From: Planctomycetota bacterium
GTDB lineage: Bacteria; Planctomycetota; Planctomycetia; Pirellulales; Pirellulaceae
Direction: 5' to 3'
Length of the DNA: 6,657 nt
Assembly: GCA_019347795.1 (NCBI GenBank)
Contig: JAHWKS010000324.1
Span: 1-6,657, forward strand
Both the position numbers and the translations under genes were made by a program. A model generated the notes under the pieces. It had not been told where the DNA came from, searched no databases, and worked only from the letters and a program-made list of their open reading frames with translations. Shown one piece after another: positions 1-6,590 of this stretch. Position 1 is the first letter of the stretch. Every line of letters begins with the position of its first letter.

Positions 1-140
1 CTTCGGCTTCAATTACGCTCTTAAGAACCAATGCCCCGCCGCCATTCCTTCCAGGCGAAACAGCGGTCCTGCCTGGGCAGCGGCGCAGTATTTGCACCCA
101 CCGGGTCGCATCGCACTCCGCCGGCGGCGTTGCCCGATTA

Positions 141-169
141 TTGACAGTTACTCCCGGAATGAGGAAAAT
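141..169 (+). promoter_or_regulatory. Candidate sigma70-type promoter of the four-gene operon
   Basis: A perfect -35 hexamer TTGACA (141-146) is followed, after a 17-bp spacer, by GAAAAT (164-169), which matches the TATAAT consensus at four of six positions. The surrounding 1-203 stretch is locally less GC-rich than the genes. Transcription would start near 176, giving a leader of about 64 nt before the ATG at 240. The hexamers and spacing are seen directly; use as a promoter is inference, and short matches like this also occur by chance. Confidence 0.35.
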
Positions 170-239
170 CTCGCCGCGGTAGAGATCGCGCAGGCGATAG
201 AAGTTGTGGGGCGAAACCTGCGCCTTTGGAGCGTGCTGT

Positions 240-965
240 ATGCCAATCCAGTCGCTGGCGCCGCAATTGCGTGACCGGGGCGATCTTGTGCGCCCGACCG
301 CGCAATCCGAGGGAGAAGATCTGTCGTCGCTGGTCGCGCAGACAGGGCCCCTCACCCTCGATGCCGCCGCCGAATGTCTTCAGCAGGCGCTGGAGCTGCT
401 GAAGAACGCCCATGATAAGGGGATTGTTTTCGGCGATCTCCGCCCGTCCGATCTGATCTTGGACTGGGACGGCGCGTTGACGATGCGCTCCGACGGCGCC
501 CGGTTCCGTGGACGGGCCGAACCGGCCGAGGATTTGCGCCGACTCGCCGAGGTGACGCGGCTGTTGCTTCTCGGCGATGAAGAGCCCTTCGCGTCCGGCA
601 ACGGGCACGGGACCAACGGCGCCGCGAAACTGCGGCAATCGCTCAATTCGCGCCGTCCGGGCATTCCCGAGACCGTGGACCAGTTTCACGCACGGCTCGC
701 TCACGCCGGAAGCCCGGAAGGATATGCTTCCGCGGCAGAGGCGCTGGAAGCGCTCCTCGCAGCCCAAGCGGACATTGAAAAAGCCGCTGCGTACGAGATC
801 GCCGAAGGAGAAAGCGACGTCGCAGGTTCGGACATCGATGGAGAGCCGCAGCCGGCATCCGACGTGCCCCGCCCCGTCCGGCGACGCGCGGCGTGGGTGG
901 TCGGATCGGTCGCGGTAACGCTTGCCGCCATTCTCGCCGCGGCCGGTTACTTTCTCTGGCACTGA
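240..965 (+). CDS. Tail-anchored degenerate protein kinase C-lobe (pseudokinase-like membrane protein)
   Basis: 241 residues. Residues about 25-89 align by eye with the alpha-E helix and catalytic-loop region of Hanks-type Ser/Thr kinases (GPLTLDAAAE..., HDKGIV, then DLRPSDLIL in place of DLKPSN). Residues about 97-183 resemble the end of the C-lobe (EDLRRLAEV for the usual D-I-Y-S-L-G, LLLGDEEPF, GIPETVDQF, SPEGYASAAE). Key residues are lost: HRD is FGD (64-66), the Asn after the catalytic loop is Asp71, and DFG is SDG (84-86). The activation segment is cut to a few residues, and there is no room for an N-lobe with a glycine loop or ATP lysine. So phosphotransfer is very unlikely; a binding or scaffold role is inference. 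Residues 211-216 are basic (RPVRRR), followed by one hydrophobic span (217-240) and a single terminal His: a tail anchor, with the body predicted cytoplasmic. I chose ATG 240 because GGAG lies 8 nt upstream; TTG 204 is the in-frame alternative (+12 residues), just after an in-frame stop at 198. First gene of the operon. Confidence 0.72.
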   Translation: MPIQSLAPQLRDRGDLVRPTAQSEGEDLSSLVAQTGPLTLDAAAECLQQALELLKNAHDKGIVFGDLRPSDLILDWDGALTMRSDGARFRGRAEPAEDLRRLAEVTRLLLLGDEEPFASGNGHGTNGAAKLRQSLNSRRPGIPETVDQFHARLAHAGSPEGYASAAEALEALLAAQADIEKAAAYEIAEGESDVAGSDIDGEPQPASDVPRPVRRRAAWVVGSVAVTLAAILAAAGYFLWH

Positions 966-966
966 G

Positions 967-1191
967 ATGGACGTCGTGCTCTACACCCGCCAGGGCTGCC
1001 ATCTCTGCGACGAAGCGCTGGAGACGTTGCGCCGGCATCGTCTCTCGCCGCAGATTGTGGACATCGACCGCCACCCGGAGCTCGTCGCCCGGTTCAACCA
1101 TTGCGTGCCGGTCGTGGCCATCGACGGCAAGGAGCGGTTTCGCGGCCGCGTGAACGAAGTTCTCCTCCAGCGGATGCTTCACGCCCGGTGA
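967..1191 (+). CDS. Glutaredoxin-like thioredoxin-fold protein (DUF836 type)
   Basis: A 74-residue single-domain protein of the thioredoxin fold. The sequence shows a first beta strand (VVLYT), the redox motif C-H-L-C at Cys11 and Cys14 at the head of a helix, a second strand (QIVDID), the cis-proline loop VPVV with Pro48, then a short GKERFRG hairpin and a C-terminal helix. The pattern G-C-H-L-C-D-E-A is typical of the small glutaredoxin-like family PF05768 (DUF836). Such proteins are cytoplasmic thiol-disulfide exchangers whose partners are mostly unknown; no partner can be named here. ATG 967 is one base after the pseudokinase stop and has no evident ribosome-binding site, so translation is probably coupled. 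A start at 922 in the same frame would overlap the previous gene's membrane segment and add residues foreign to the fold. The stop overlaps the next start. Confidence 0.85.
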   Translation: MDVVLYTRQGCHLCDEALETLRRHRLSPQIVDIDRHPELVARFNHCVPVVAIDGKERFRGRVNEVLLQRMLHAR

Positions 1192-1850
1192 ATGTTCTGG
1201 GAGTCTTCGCCAAACACTGGACCCCCGGCGCCGTGAAGACGCGGCTGGCGGCGTCCATCGGAAATGACGCGGCGGCGCGGCTCTACCGGGCGTTTGTCGA
1301 TTGCACGCTGGAGCGGTTTGCGGCGACGGGCGACGAGCGAGTTCTCGCCTATTGGCCGCCCGAGCAGGCGGATGCATTCCAGCCGTATGAAAGGCTCGGT
1401 TGGCGAACCACGCCGCAGTCCTCCGGGGATCTCGGGGAACGGATGCGGCGATTCTTCGAAGATGCCCTGCATAACGGGGCCGAGCGGGCGGTGCTCATCG
1501 GCTCCGACAGCCCCACGCTGCCGGTCGCTCTTGTTCGCGAGGCATTCGAGCAACTCAAGTCGCACGAGGTTGTCGTCGGCCCGTCGCCGGACGGTGGCTA
1601 CTATCTGGTCGGAATCGGGGGCCGCATTCCGCCGATCTTTGACGACGTGACTTGGAGCACGTCGCACGTATGGACGCAGACGACGTCACGGCTCAACGAT
1701 GCCGGCGCTCCTTATGCCGTTCTGCCCGAGTGGTATGATGTGGATGATGAAAGAGACCTGCAACGGCTCGCTCATGAGTTGGATCGCCTCGCGGCGGACG
1801 ATCCCGCATGGCGGCCGCTTTGGCGTGAGGTGCAATGCTCGATTGTTTGA
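1188..1850 (+). CDS. TIGR04282/DUF2064 family glycosyltransferase-fold protein
   Basis: 220 residues, close to the usual family size. Diagnostic blocks appear in order: an N-terminal nucleotide-binding-like strand and loop with the family-typical P-G-x-x-K-T-R-L (KTRL at 17-20), GSDSPTLP (105-112) carrying the metal-binding-type Asp107, PDGGYYLVG (134-142), the WST element (156-158), and the C-terminal YDVDDERDL (183-191). This is the DUF2064/TIGR04282 group, which has the GT-A nucleotidyl/glycosyltransferase fold. Its database name, arsenosugar biosynthesis glycosyltransferase, comes from a subset of genomes; no arsenic gene is present here, so the substrate is unknown. The start is GTG 1188, giving V-N-V-L-G-V-F-A-K as the natural N-terminus and a 4-nt GTGA overlap with the glutaredoxin stop. 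Upstream in-frame starts from 1101 would run inside that gene. The 3' end overlaps thiO by 16 nt. Confidence 0.85.
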   Translation: MNVLGVFAKHWTPGAVKTRLAASIGNDAAARLYRAFVDCTLERFAATGDERVLAYWPPEQADAFQPYERLGWRTTPQSSGDLGERMRRFFEDALHNGAERAVLIGSDSPTLPVALVREAFEQLKSHEVVVGPSPDGGYYLVGIGGRIPPIFDDVTWSTSHVWTQTTSRLNDAGAPYAVLPEWYDVDDERDLQRLAHELDRLAADDPAWRPLWREVQCSIV

Positions 1851-2941
1851 TCGTGGGGGGCGGTGTGATCGGCCTCTCGCTGGCGTGGGAGCTGGCGCGG
1901 CGCGGCCGGCGCGTGCGGGTGATCGATCGCGGCGAGCCGGGGCGAGAGGCGTCCTGGGCCGGCGCCGGAATTCTGCCGCCCGCTTCAAGTTCGCACGCGG
2001 TGCATCCGCTGGATCAGCTCCGCGCGCTCAGTTATGAGTTGCAGCCGCGTTGGTCGGCGATGCTGCGGGAGGAGACGGGAATCGACGACGGTTATCGCCG
2101 CACCGGCGGGATCTACGTCGCCCGCCGTCCCGGCGAAACGGCGTCGCTGGCGGCGATGGCCGAGTTCTGGCGAGAGGAGGGGATCGCGGTCGAGCGGCTT
2201 TCGCCCGAGTCGCTCGCCGAACTGGAGCCGGCGCTGGCAGCGGTGCGAGCCGCCTATCTGCTTCCCGACGAGGCGCAGCTTCGCAACCCCCGCCGATTGA
2301 AAGCGCTGATCGCCGCTTGCCAAAGCCGCGGCGTGGAAGTGACCGCCGGATGCGAAGCGGAATCTTTCGATATTGCCGGCGCCCAAGTGCGCGGCGTGCG
2401 GGCCGGTGAAGTGATCGAAGCCGGCCAGGTGTGCATCTGCTCCGGCGCCTGGACGCGGCGGCTCCTCGACCAGCTTCATCTTCCCAGCGGCATCGAGCCG
2501 ATCCGCGGACAGATGGTGATGTTCCGCACCGAGCGGCCGATCCTGCAGCGCATCGTGAACGAAGGTCCGCGATACCTCGTCCCCCGCGACGATGGTCGGC
2601 TCCTGGCCGGCTCGACGGTGGAAGAGGCGGGTTTCGACCGGCGCACGACGGAGGAGGGAATCGCGGGCTTGATTCGCTTCGCCATCGATCTGGCGCCCGC
2701 CCTCGCCGACGCGGAAATCGAGCGAACCTGGGCCGGACTGCGGCCGGGAACATTCGACGGCCTGCCGTACCTCGGCCGGGCGCCAGGTTTGGAAAACGTG
2801 TTCATCGCCGCCGGCCACTTTCGCAGCGGCCTGCACCTCTCGGCCGCGACCGCCGTGGAGATGGCCCGCCTCATTTGCAGCGAGCCGAACCAGATCGACC
2901 TCTCCCCCTTCCACATCGGCCGCCGGCGCGACTTTGACTGA
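1835..2941 (+). CDS. thiO: Glycine oxidase ThiO, FAD-dependent
   Basis: 368 residues, normal for ThiO. The enzyme oxidises glycine with O2 to iminoacetate, releasing H2O2; the imine is used by thiazole synthase ThiG in thiamine synthesis in aerobes. An FAD Rossmann motif sits at the N-terminus (IVGGGVIG, Gly8/Gly10/Gly13, with acidic Asp31 closing the second strand). It is followed by EASWAGAGIL (38-47), a ThiO hallmark. Further on are YLVPRDDGRLLAGSTVE and the C-terminal GLRPGTFDGLP and GHFRSG blocks. Arg303 and Arg330 match the positions of the active-site arginines described for Bacillus subtilis glycine oxidase (Arg302, Arg329). No signal peptide or membrane segment is visible, so it is likely cytoplasmic. 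ATG 1835 has GAGG 4 nt upstream and overlaps the preceding gene. No other thi gene is in the window. A related D-amino-acid or sarcosine oxidase specificity cannot be excluded. Confidence 0.88.
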   Translation: MLDCLIVGGGVIGLSLAWELARRGRRVRVIDRGEPGREASWAGAGILPPASSSHAVHPLDQLRALSYELQPRWSAMLREETGIDDGYRRTGGIYVARRPGETASLAAMAEFWREEGIAVERLSPESLAELEPALAAVRAAYLLPDEAQLRNPRRLKALIAACQSRGVEVTAGCEAESFDIAGAQVRGVRAGEVIEAGQVCICSGAWTRRLLDQLHLPSGIEPIRGQMVMFRTERPILQRIVNEGPRYLVPRDDGRLLAGSTVEEAGFDRRTTEEGIAGLIRFAIDLAPALADAEIERTWAGLRPGTFDGLPYLGRAPGLENVFIAAGHFRSGLHLSAATAVEMARLICSEPNQIDLSPFHIGRRRDFD

Positions 2942-2966
2942 AAGGCGCGCGTGATTCGCGTACAAT
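2938..2966 (+). promoter_or_regulatory. Candidate promoter for the SBP56-family gene
   Basis: CTGAAA (2938-2943, four of six to TTGACA) and TACAAT (2961-2966, five of six to TATAAT) are separated by exactly 17 bp. The -35 element lies on the thiO stop codon. A start near 2973 would leave a leader of about 36 nt before ATG 3009. A second -35-like TTGACT at 2934-2939 would need a 21-bp spacer and is less likely. This suggests the 67-nt gap separates two transcription units, though read-through from thiO remains possible. Confidence 0.42.
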
Positions 2967-2995
2967 GGCGCCCAGGGATTCGTTGACTCACATTC

Positions 2996-2999
2996 GGAG
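2996..2999 (+). promoter_or_regulatory. Ribosome-binding site of the SBP56-family gene
   Basis: GGAG ends 9 nt before ATG 3009. It supports this start, which also places a complete twin-arginine signal peptide at the N-terminus. Confidence 0.55.
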
Positions 3000-3008
3000 T
3001 GTCCAGGT

Positions 3009-4439
3009 ATGCAACGCCGTGAATTTCTCACCGCCGCCGGCGCGGCCGCCGCGGCTTATGGACTTTCGCCGTCTTCCGCACGCGCCCATCCCGGGCACGA
3101 GTGCGGGCCGCTCTACGCCTCGCCGCAGGAGGCGATGAAGGGAGAGCGCGAGACGCTCGCGTTCCTGCCCGCCCTCTACGTCGGCACTAAGATTAAGAAA
3201 CCGGACTACTTGGCGGTGGTGGATGTCGATCCGCATTCGAAGTCGTACAGCCAGGTCGTCAGCCGGCTCGCCATGCCGAACATCGGCGACGAGCTGCACC
3301 ACTTCGGCTGGAATGCGTGCAGCAGTTGTCACGGAGAGCCGGGCAAACACCGGCGGTTCCTGGTGCTGCCCGGCTTAGGCTCCAGCCGTATCCATATCAT
3401 CGATGTGCAGGATCCGCGCACCCCACGGCTGCACACGGTGATCGAGCCGGAGGAGATCGTGCGGAAGACGAACCTCTCGGCGCCGCACACGGTCCACTGC
3501 CTCCCCGACGGGCGGATCATGATCTCGATGCTCGGCGACGCCAAGGGAGAGGCGCCGGGCGGCTTCCTGCTCTTGGACGAGAACTTCGACATCGCCGGCC
3601 GCTGGGAGCAAAGCCGCGAGGGGATGAACTTCAACTACGATTTCTGGTACCAGCCGCGGCACAATGCCATGATCAGCAGCGAGTGGGCCGCCCCCAACAC
3701 GGTCCGCCCCGGCTTCAAGCTCGAGGACGTGCAGGCCGGCAAGTATGGCCGGCGGCTGCAGTTCTGGGACTGGCAGGATCGCAAAATCGCCCAGACCATC
3801 GACCTGGGCGAGGGAGGCTTGATCCCGCTGGAGGTCCGTTTCCACCACAATCCCGACAGCACCCACGGCTACGTCGGCGCCGCCCTCTCCAGCGCCCTGT
3901 GGCACTGGGAGAAAAAGGACGACAAGTGGCAGGCCGAGAAGGTGGTGCAGGTCGAGCCGGTGGAAACCGAAGGCTGGCCCTTCCTCGTGCCGGGGCTGAT
4001 CACGGACCTTCTTATTTCGCTGGACGACCGCTGGCTGTACTTCTCCAACTGGCTCCACGGCGACATTCGCCAGTACGACATCAGCAATCCCTCCCAGCCT
4101 AAGCTCGCCGGCCGCGTCTGGCTGGGGGGCGTGATCGGCAAGAAGGCGAAAGCCGGCGACCGGGAGCTGATCGGCGGACCGCAGATGCTCCAGCTCAGCC
4201 TGGATGGCAAGCGGCTTTACCTCACCAACTCGCTCTACAGCAGTTGGGACAATCAGTTCTATCCCGCCATCGCCGAGCAAGGCTCCTACATGCTGCAGAT
4301 CGACTGCGACACCGAGGCAGGCGGACTATCGCTGAACGAAGACTTTTACGTAGACTTCGGCAAAGAGCCCGACGGCCCCGCGCGGGCGCATGAGATCCGC
4401 TTCCCCGCCGGCGACAGCACGTCCGACATTTGGGTGTAA
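3009..4439 (+). CDS. mtoX: SBP56/SELENBP1-family protein, probable exported copper-dependent methanethiol oxidase
   Basis: 476 residues, about the size of human SELENBP1, which it follows closely from end to end by eye: CGPLYASPQEAMKGERE, DYLAVVDVDP, the ELHHFGWNACSSC block, YDFWYQPRHN, GLIPLEVRFHHNPD, LYFSNWLHGDIRQYDIS, GGPQMLQLSLDGKRLY, and the terminus SDIWV. Characterised members oxidise methanethiol with O2 to formaldehyde, sulfide and H2O2 (EC 1.8.3.4) and the bacterial enzyme needs copper. Conserved candidate ligands seen here are His97/His98, His160/His163, His279/His280 and His461; cysteines are Cys32 and the pair Cys104/Cys107. The N-terminus has a twin-arginine motif (Arg3-Arg4 in RREFL), an Ala-rich core and a likely AxA site after Ala26, so export folded through Tat is predicted. 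The loop before GGPQM is clearly shorter than in human. The copper chaperone (SCO/SenC) and MauG-like genes known beside some bacterial mtoX are absent here. The symbol rests on family membership, not on a shown reaction. Confidence 0.88.
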   Translation: MQRREFLTAAGAAAAAYGLSPSSARAHPGHECGPLYASPQEAMKGERETLAFLPALYVGTKIKKPDYLAVVDVDPHSKSYSQVVSRLAMPNIGDELHHFGWNACSSCHGEPGKHRRFLVLPGLGSSRIHIIDVQDPRTPRLHTVIEPEEIVRKTNLSAPHTVHCLPDGRIMISMLGDAKGEAPGGFLLLDENFDIAGRWEQSREGMNFNYDFWYQPRHNAMISSEWAAPNTVRPGFKLEDVQAGKYGRRLQFWDWQDRKIAQTIDLGEGGLIPLEVRFHHNPDSTHGYVGAALSSALWHWEKKDDKWQAEKVVQVEPVETEGWPFLVPGLITDLLISLDDRWLYFSNWLHGDIRQYDISNPSQPKLAGRVWLGGVIGKKAKAGDRELIGGPQMLQLSLDGKRLYLTNSLYSSWDNQFYPAIAEQGSYMLQIDCDTEAGGLSLNEDFYVDFGKEPDGPARAHEIRFPAGDSTSDIWV

Positions 4440-4453
4440 GCGATTGCGTTTAC
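4436..4453 (+). terminator. Small hairpin in the convergent stop region
   Basis: GTAAGCG (4436-4442) can pair with CGTTTAC (4447-4453) around the 4-nt loop ATTG. This gives a 7-bp stem with one G-U pair in the plus-strand RNA (an A-C mismatch in the minus-strand RNA). It includes the plus-strand stop TAA and ends directly against the minus-strand stop. No T-tract follows on either strand, so intrinsic termination is doubtful; it is the only stem I found between the two convergent genes. Confidence 0.3.
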
Positions 4454-6541
4454 CTACCGCGGCGGGTCGAGCGTGACTTCCACCGTGATCGTATTTCCAT
4501 CGCGGAGGGCTTTGACCTTCACTTTGTCGCCGGCCTTCTGGCCGCTGAGGGCGGCCGCGAAGTCTTCAATTCCGGTCACTTTCTGCCCGCCGAACTCGAC
4601 GATCACATCGCCCCCCTTGAGCCCCGCCTTCTCCGCCGGACCGTCTTTGGCCACGTCGTTGAGGGCCAGCCCTTCGGCGTCGGAGGCGTAGTCGGGGATG
4701 CTGCCGAAGTAGGGCCACCGGCCGCGCTGGGCGGTCTTGGGCCGCTCGGTCTTGACGTACTTCGGCCGCTCGGGGGCGGAGGCGATCTCCACCACAATGT
4801 CTTTGACGAAATCGCTCACCCGCCGCATCCCTTCGACGTTGATCTTATGGGTGTCGTCGCTGGGGCGGTGGTAGTCGCGGTGGGTGCCGGTGAAGAGGTG
4901 CAGCACCGGGGCGCCCTTCGCATAGAACGAGGTGTGATCGCTCGGTCCGTAGCCGCTCTCCTTTTTGATGATCTGGAAGCCGTGCTCCCGGTTAAGGCGC
5001 TCGACCAGCTCGTCGAAGTTCTCGGCGGTGCCCGTCCCATGTACGACCAGCTTGTCGTCGTCGAGGCGGCCGACCATGTCCATGTTGATCATGGCCACCA
5101 TGTCTTCCAGCGGAAACTTGGGGTTCTTCACGTAGTGGGCGCTCCCCAGGAGGCCGCGCTCCTCGCCGGTGAAGGCCATGAACACCACGCGGCGGGGAAG
5201 CGGCGTGTCGCGAGAAGCAAGGCGGTGGGCCACCTCCAAGAGCGCGGCCGTGCCCGAGGCGTTGTCGTCGGCGCCGTTGTGTACATCCCGCGTCCAGGGC
5301 GCCAGCGAGCCGGCCCCGCCCATGCCGAGGTGATCGTAATGGGCGCCGACCACCACCGTCTCATCCGCCAGCGGGCCTTCCCCCTCCAGCACGGCGATAA
5401 CGTTCTTGATCTCGACCTTGCGTCGCACCACGTTCGCCTCGCCGCTGGCGGTCCAGCCTTCCAGCGGCGCGCTGCGGGGCTGAAGGTCCTCGTCGATCTT
5501 GGCCTCGATCTCGGCCAGCGAGGCGCCGAGCGACGAGCGGATAATGGGCTCGATCACCGACCGCTTGACGAAGAACACCGGGAGGTCGTCGTGCTTGGCG
5601 TCGTCCCCCGCCTGCTCGAACGCCAGCAACGCATCCGCGGGGGCGTCCAGGTTCTTGGCGTGGGCGTTGATCGTCTCCAGAAGCTTGTCCACTTCCTCGC
5701 GATGCTTCCTGAACGCCTCGTCCGACGTGTCGCCCGCTTCGGAGAACTTTTTGGTTAGCTCGGCCAACTCCTGCGTCGCCTTCAGCCAGGCCTGCCGCTC
5801 CACGGCCAGCTTGTTGACCAGTTCGTGATGGTCGTTGACAAACACGATCGCCGCGGCGCCGTGCTTGGCGGCGTTCTCAATCTTGGTCGCGAACAGGGCG
5901 TGCTGCGACGGATGCTCGCCGTTGAACTCCTCGGCCCCCTTGGATTGCCGCGGCTCTTTCCGCAGGATCACGGCGACCTTTCCCTTCACGTCGAGCCCGT
6001 GGTAATCGTCGTAGTCATGCTCCGGCGCCGTGATCCCGTATCCGGCGAACACCAGCGGCGCCTCGAACCGGGCCGACCCGCCGACCGCCAGCGTGTTGAA
6101 GTTCTCGCCAAGCTTCAACTCGGGGACATCCGGCGCGTCTCCGCCGGGACCGTCCAGCGCGAGCCGGTTTTGCTCCTTCGGTCCCAGTTCGGGACTGGCG
6201 CTGACAGTGAACTTCTGAAACGGCGTCCCGTCGAACAGTTCGGTCTGGAGCCCGAAGCTGCGGAACTGCTCGGCGATGTACTCGGCGGCCTTGTCCAAGC
6301 CGTCGGTCCCGATGCCGCGGCCTTCCAGTTCATCGGATGCGAGATACTCCACCGCCCCCAGCAGCCGCTCGGAAGAGGCGGCCGACGACTCCTTCTCGGC
6401 GGAAATGGCTGCCGGCGCCCAAGCCAGCATCGCAGCCAGTGCGAAGAGGAGGCGGAAGTGCGCAATCCGGGGGCAAAGCATCGGGGAATAGTGCATAAGA
6501 ACCGTTTGTCGAGGGAAGGAAAGGCGGCGGGTGTAACTCAT
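4454..6541 (-). CDS. Secreted M28-family zinc peptidase with PA-like and PDZ domains
   Basis: 695 residues. Signal peptide: a long basic n-region (1-30), a hydrophobic core (31-46) and a probable cleavage after Ala48 (ISA|EK). A PA-like domain follows (about 160-240 and 320-345; VFAGYGITAPEHDYDDYHG, then AAAIVFVNDH), interrupted by a charged helical insert (about 241-315). The M28 catalytic core (about 385-595) shows all five metal ligands: His401 (HYDHLG), bridging Asp425 (GADDNASG), Glu461 with the general base Glu460 (FTGEERGLLGS), Asp488 (NMDMVG) and His558 (DYHRPSDD). The C-terminus (about 610-693) is a PDZ domain (GPAEKAGLKGGDVI). The family removes N-terminal residues from peptides as a di-zinc aminopeptidase; the PDZ domain probably binds peptide or protein ends. 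ATG 6541 is chosen because GGAG lies 5 nt upstream. Met16 and Met21 would give a more ordinary signal peptide but lack such a site. Periplasmic or extracellular location is predicted; the substrate is unknown. Confidence 0.9.
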   Translation of the reverse strand: MSYTRRLSFPRQTVLMHYSPMLCPRIAHFRLLFALAAMLAWAPAAISAEKESSAASSERLLGAVEYLASDELEGRGIGTDGLDKAAEYIAEQFRSFGLQTELFDGTPFQKFTVSASPELGPKEQNRLALDGPGGDAPDVPELKLGENFNTLAVGGSARFEAPLVFAGYGITAPEHDYDDYHGLDVKGKVAVILRKEPRQSKGAEEFNGEHPSQHALFATKIENAAKHGAAAIVFVNDHHELVNKLAVERQAWLKATQELAELTKKFSEAGDTSDEAFRKHREEVDKLLETINAHAKNLDAPADALLAFEQAGDDAKHDDLPVFFVKRSVIEPIIRSSLGASLAEIEAKIDEDLQPRSAPLEGWTASGEANVVRRKVEIKNVIAVLEGEGPLADETVVVGAHYDHLGMGGAGSLAPWTRDVHNGADDNASGTAALLEVAHRLASRDTPLPRRVVFMAFTGEERGLLGSAHYVKNPKFPLEDMVAMINMDMVGRLDDDKLVVHGTGTAENFDELVERLNREHGFQIIKKESGYGPSDHTSFYAKGAPVLHLFTGTHRDYHRPSDDTHKINVEGMRRVSDFVKDIVVEIASAPERPKYVKTERPKTAQRGRWPYFGSIPDYASDAEGLALNDVAKDGPAEKAGLKGGDVIVEFGGQKVTGIEDFAAALSGQKAGDKVKVKALRDGNTITVEVTLDPPR

Positions 6542-6546
6542 TGTTT

Positions 6547-6550
6547 CTCC
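6547..6550 (-). promoter_or_regulatory. Ribosome-binding site of the M28 peptidase gene
   Basis: Read on the minus strand this is GGAG, 5 nt before ATG 6541. It favours the longest start over the internal methionines at codons 16 and 21, neither of which has a purine-rich site at the right distance. Confidence 0.5.
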
Positions 6551-6590
6551 GGGGCCGCGGCGGCGTCAAGCGGCAACGACAACCTGGTTT

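Noticed and set aside
1..203. Open frames at the left edge: plus frame 2-274, a minus frame open from 377 to the edge, and a 32-codon minus ORF at 111-13
   Set aside because: None has a recognisable product. The plus frame has mixed third positions; the minus frame lacks an ATG and would need a GTG or TTG start with weak ribosome-binding sites. A divergent gene starting near 31 on minus cannot be excluded without more sequence.
138..962. 274-residue minus-strand open frame opposite the pseudokinase
   Set aside because: No recognisable motifs, rich in Arg/Gly/Pro, and it would sit antisense to a frame with kinase-like segments, a good ribosome-binding site and operon spacing.
240..965. Active Ser/Thr protein kinase
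   Set aside because: No N-lobe, no ATP-binding lysine, HRD and DFG signatures altered and the activation segment nearly absent.
1101..1187. 29-residue N-terminal extension of the TIGR04282 protein
   Set aside because: It lies inside the glutaredoxin gene in another frame, is Arg/Pro-rich, and the family N-terminus begins exactly at GTG 1188.
1188..1850. Arsenosugar biosynthesis role suggested by the TIGR04282 family name
   Set aside because: No arsM, radical SAM or other arsenic gene is in the window; only the fold and family can be supported.
1985..3031. 348-residue minus-strand open frame opposite thiO
   Set aside because: Antisense to a clear full-length ThiO; its product has no family features.
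4430..5758. 442-residue plus-strand open frame antisense to the M28 gene
   Set aside because: Its product is low-complexity (V/G/H/R-rich) with no recognisable domain, while the opposite frame has a complete catalytic set, signal peptide and PDZ. It is an antisense shadow typical of GC-rich genes.
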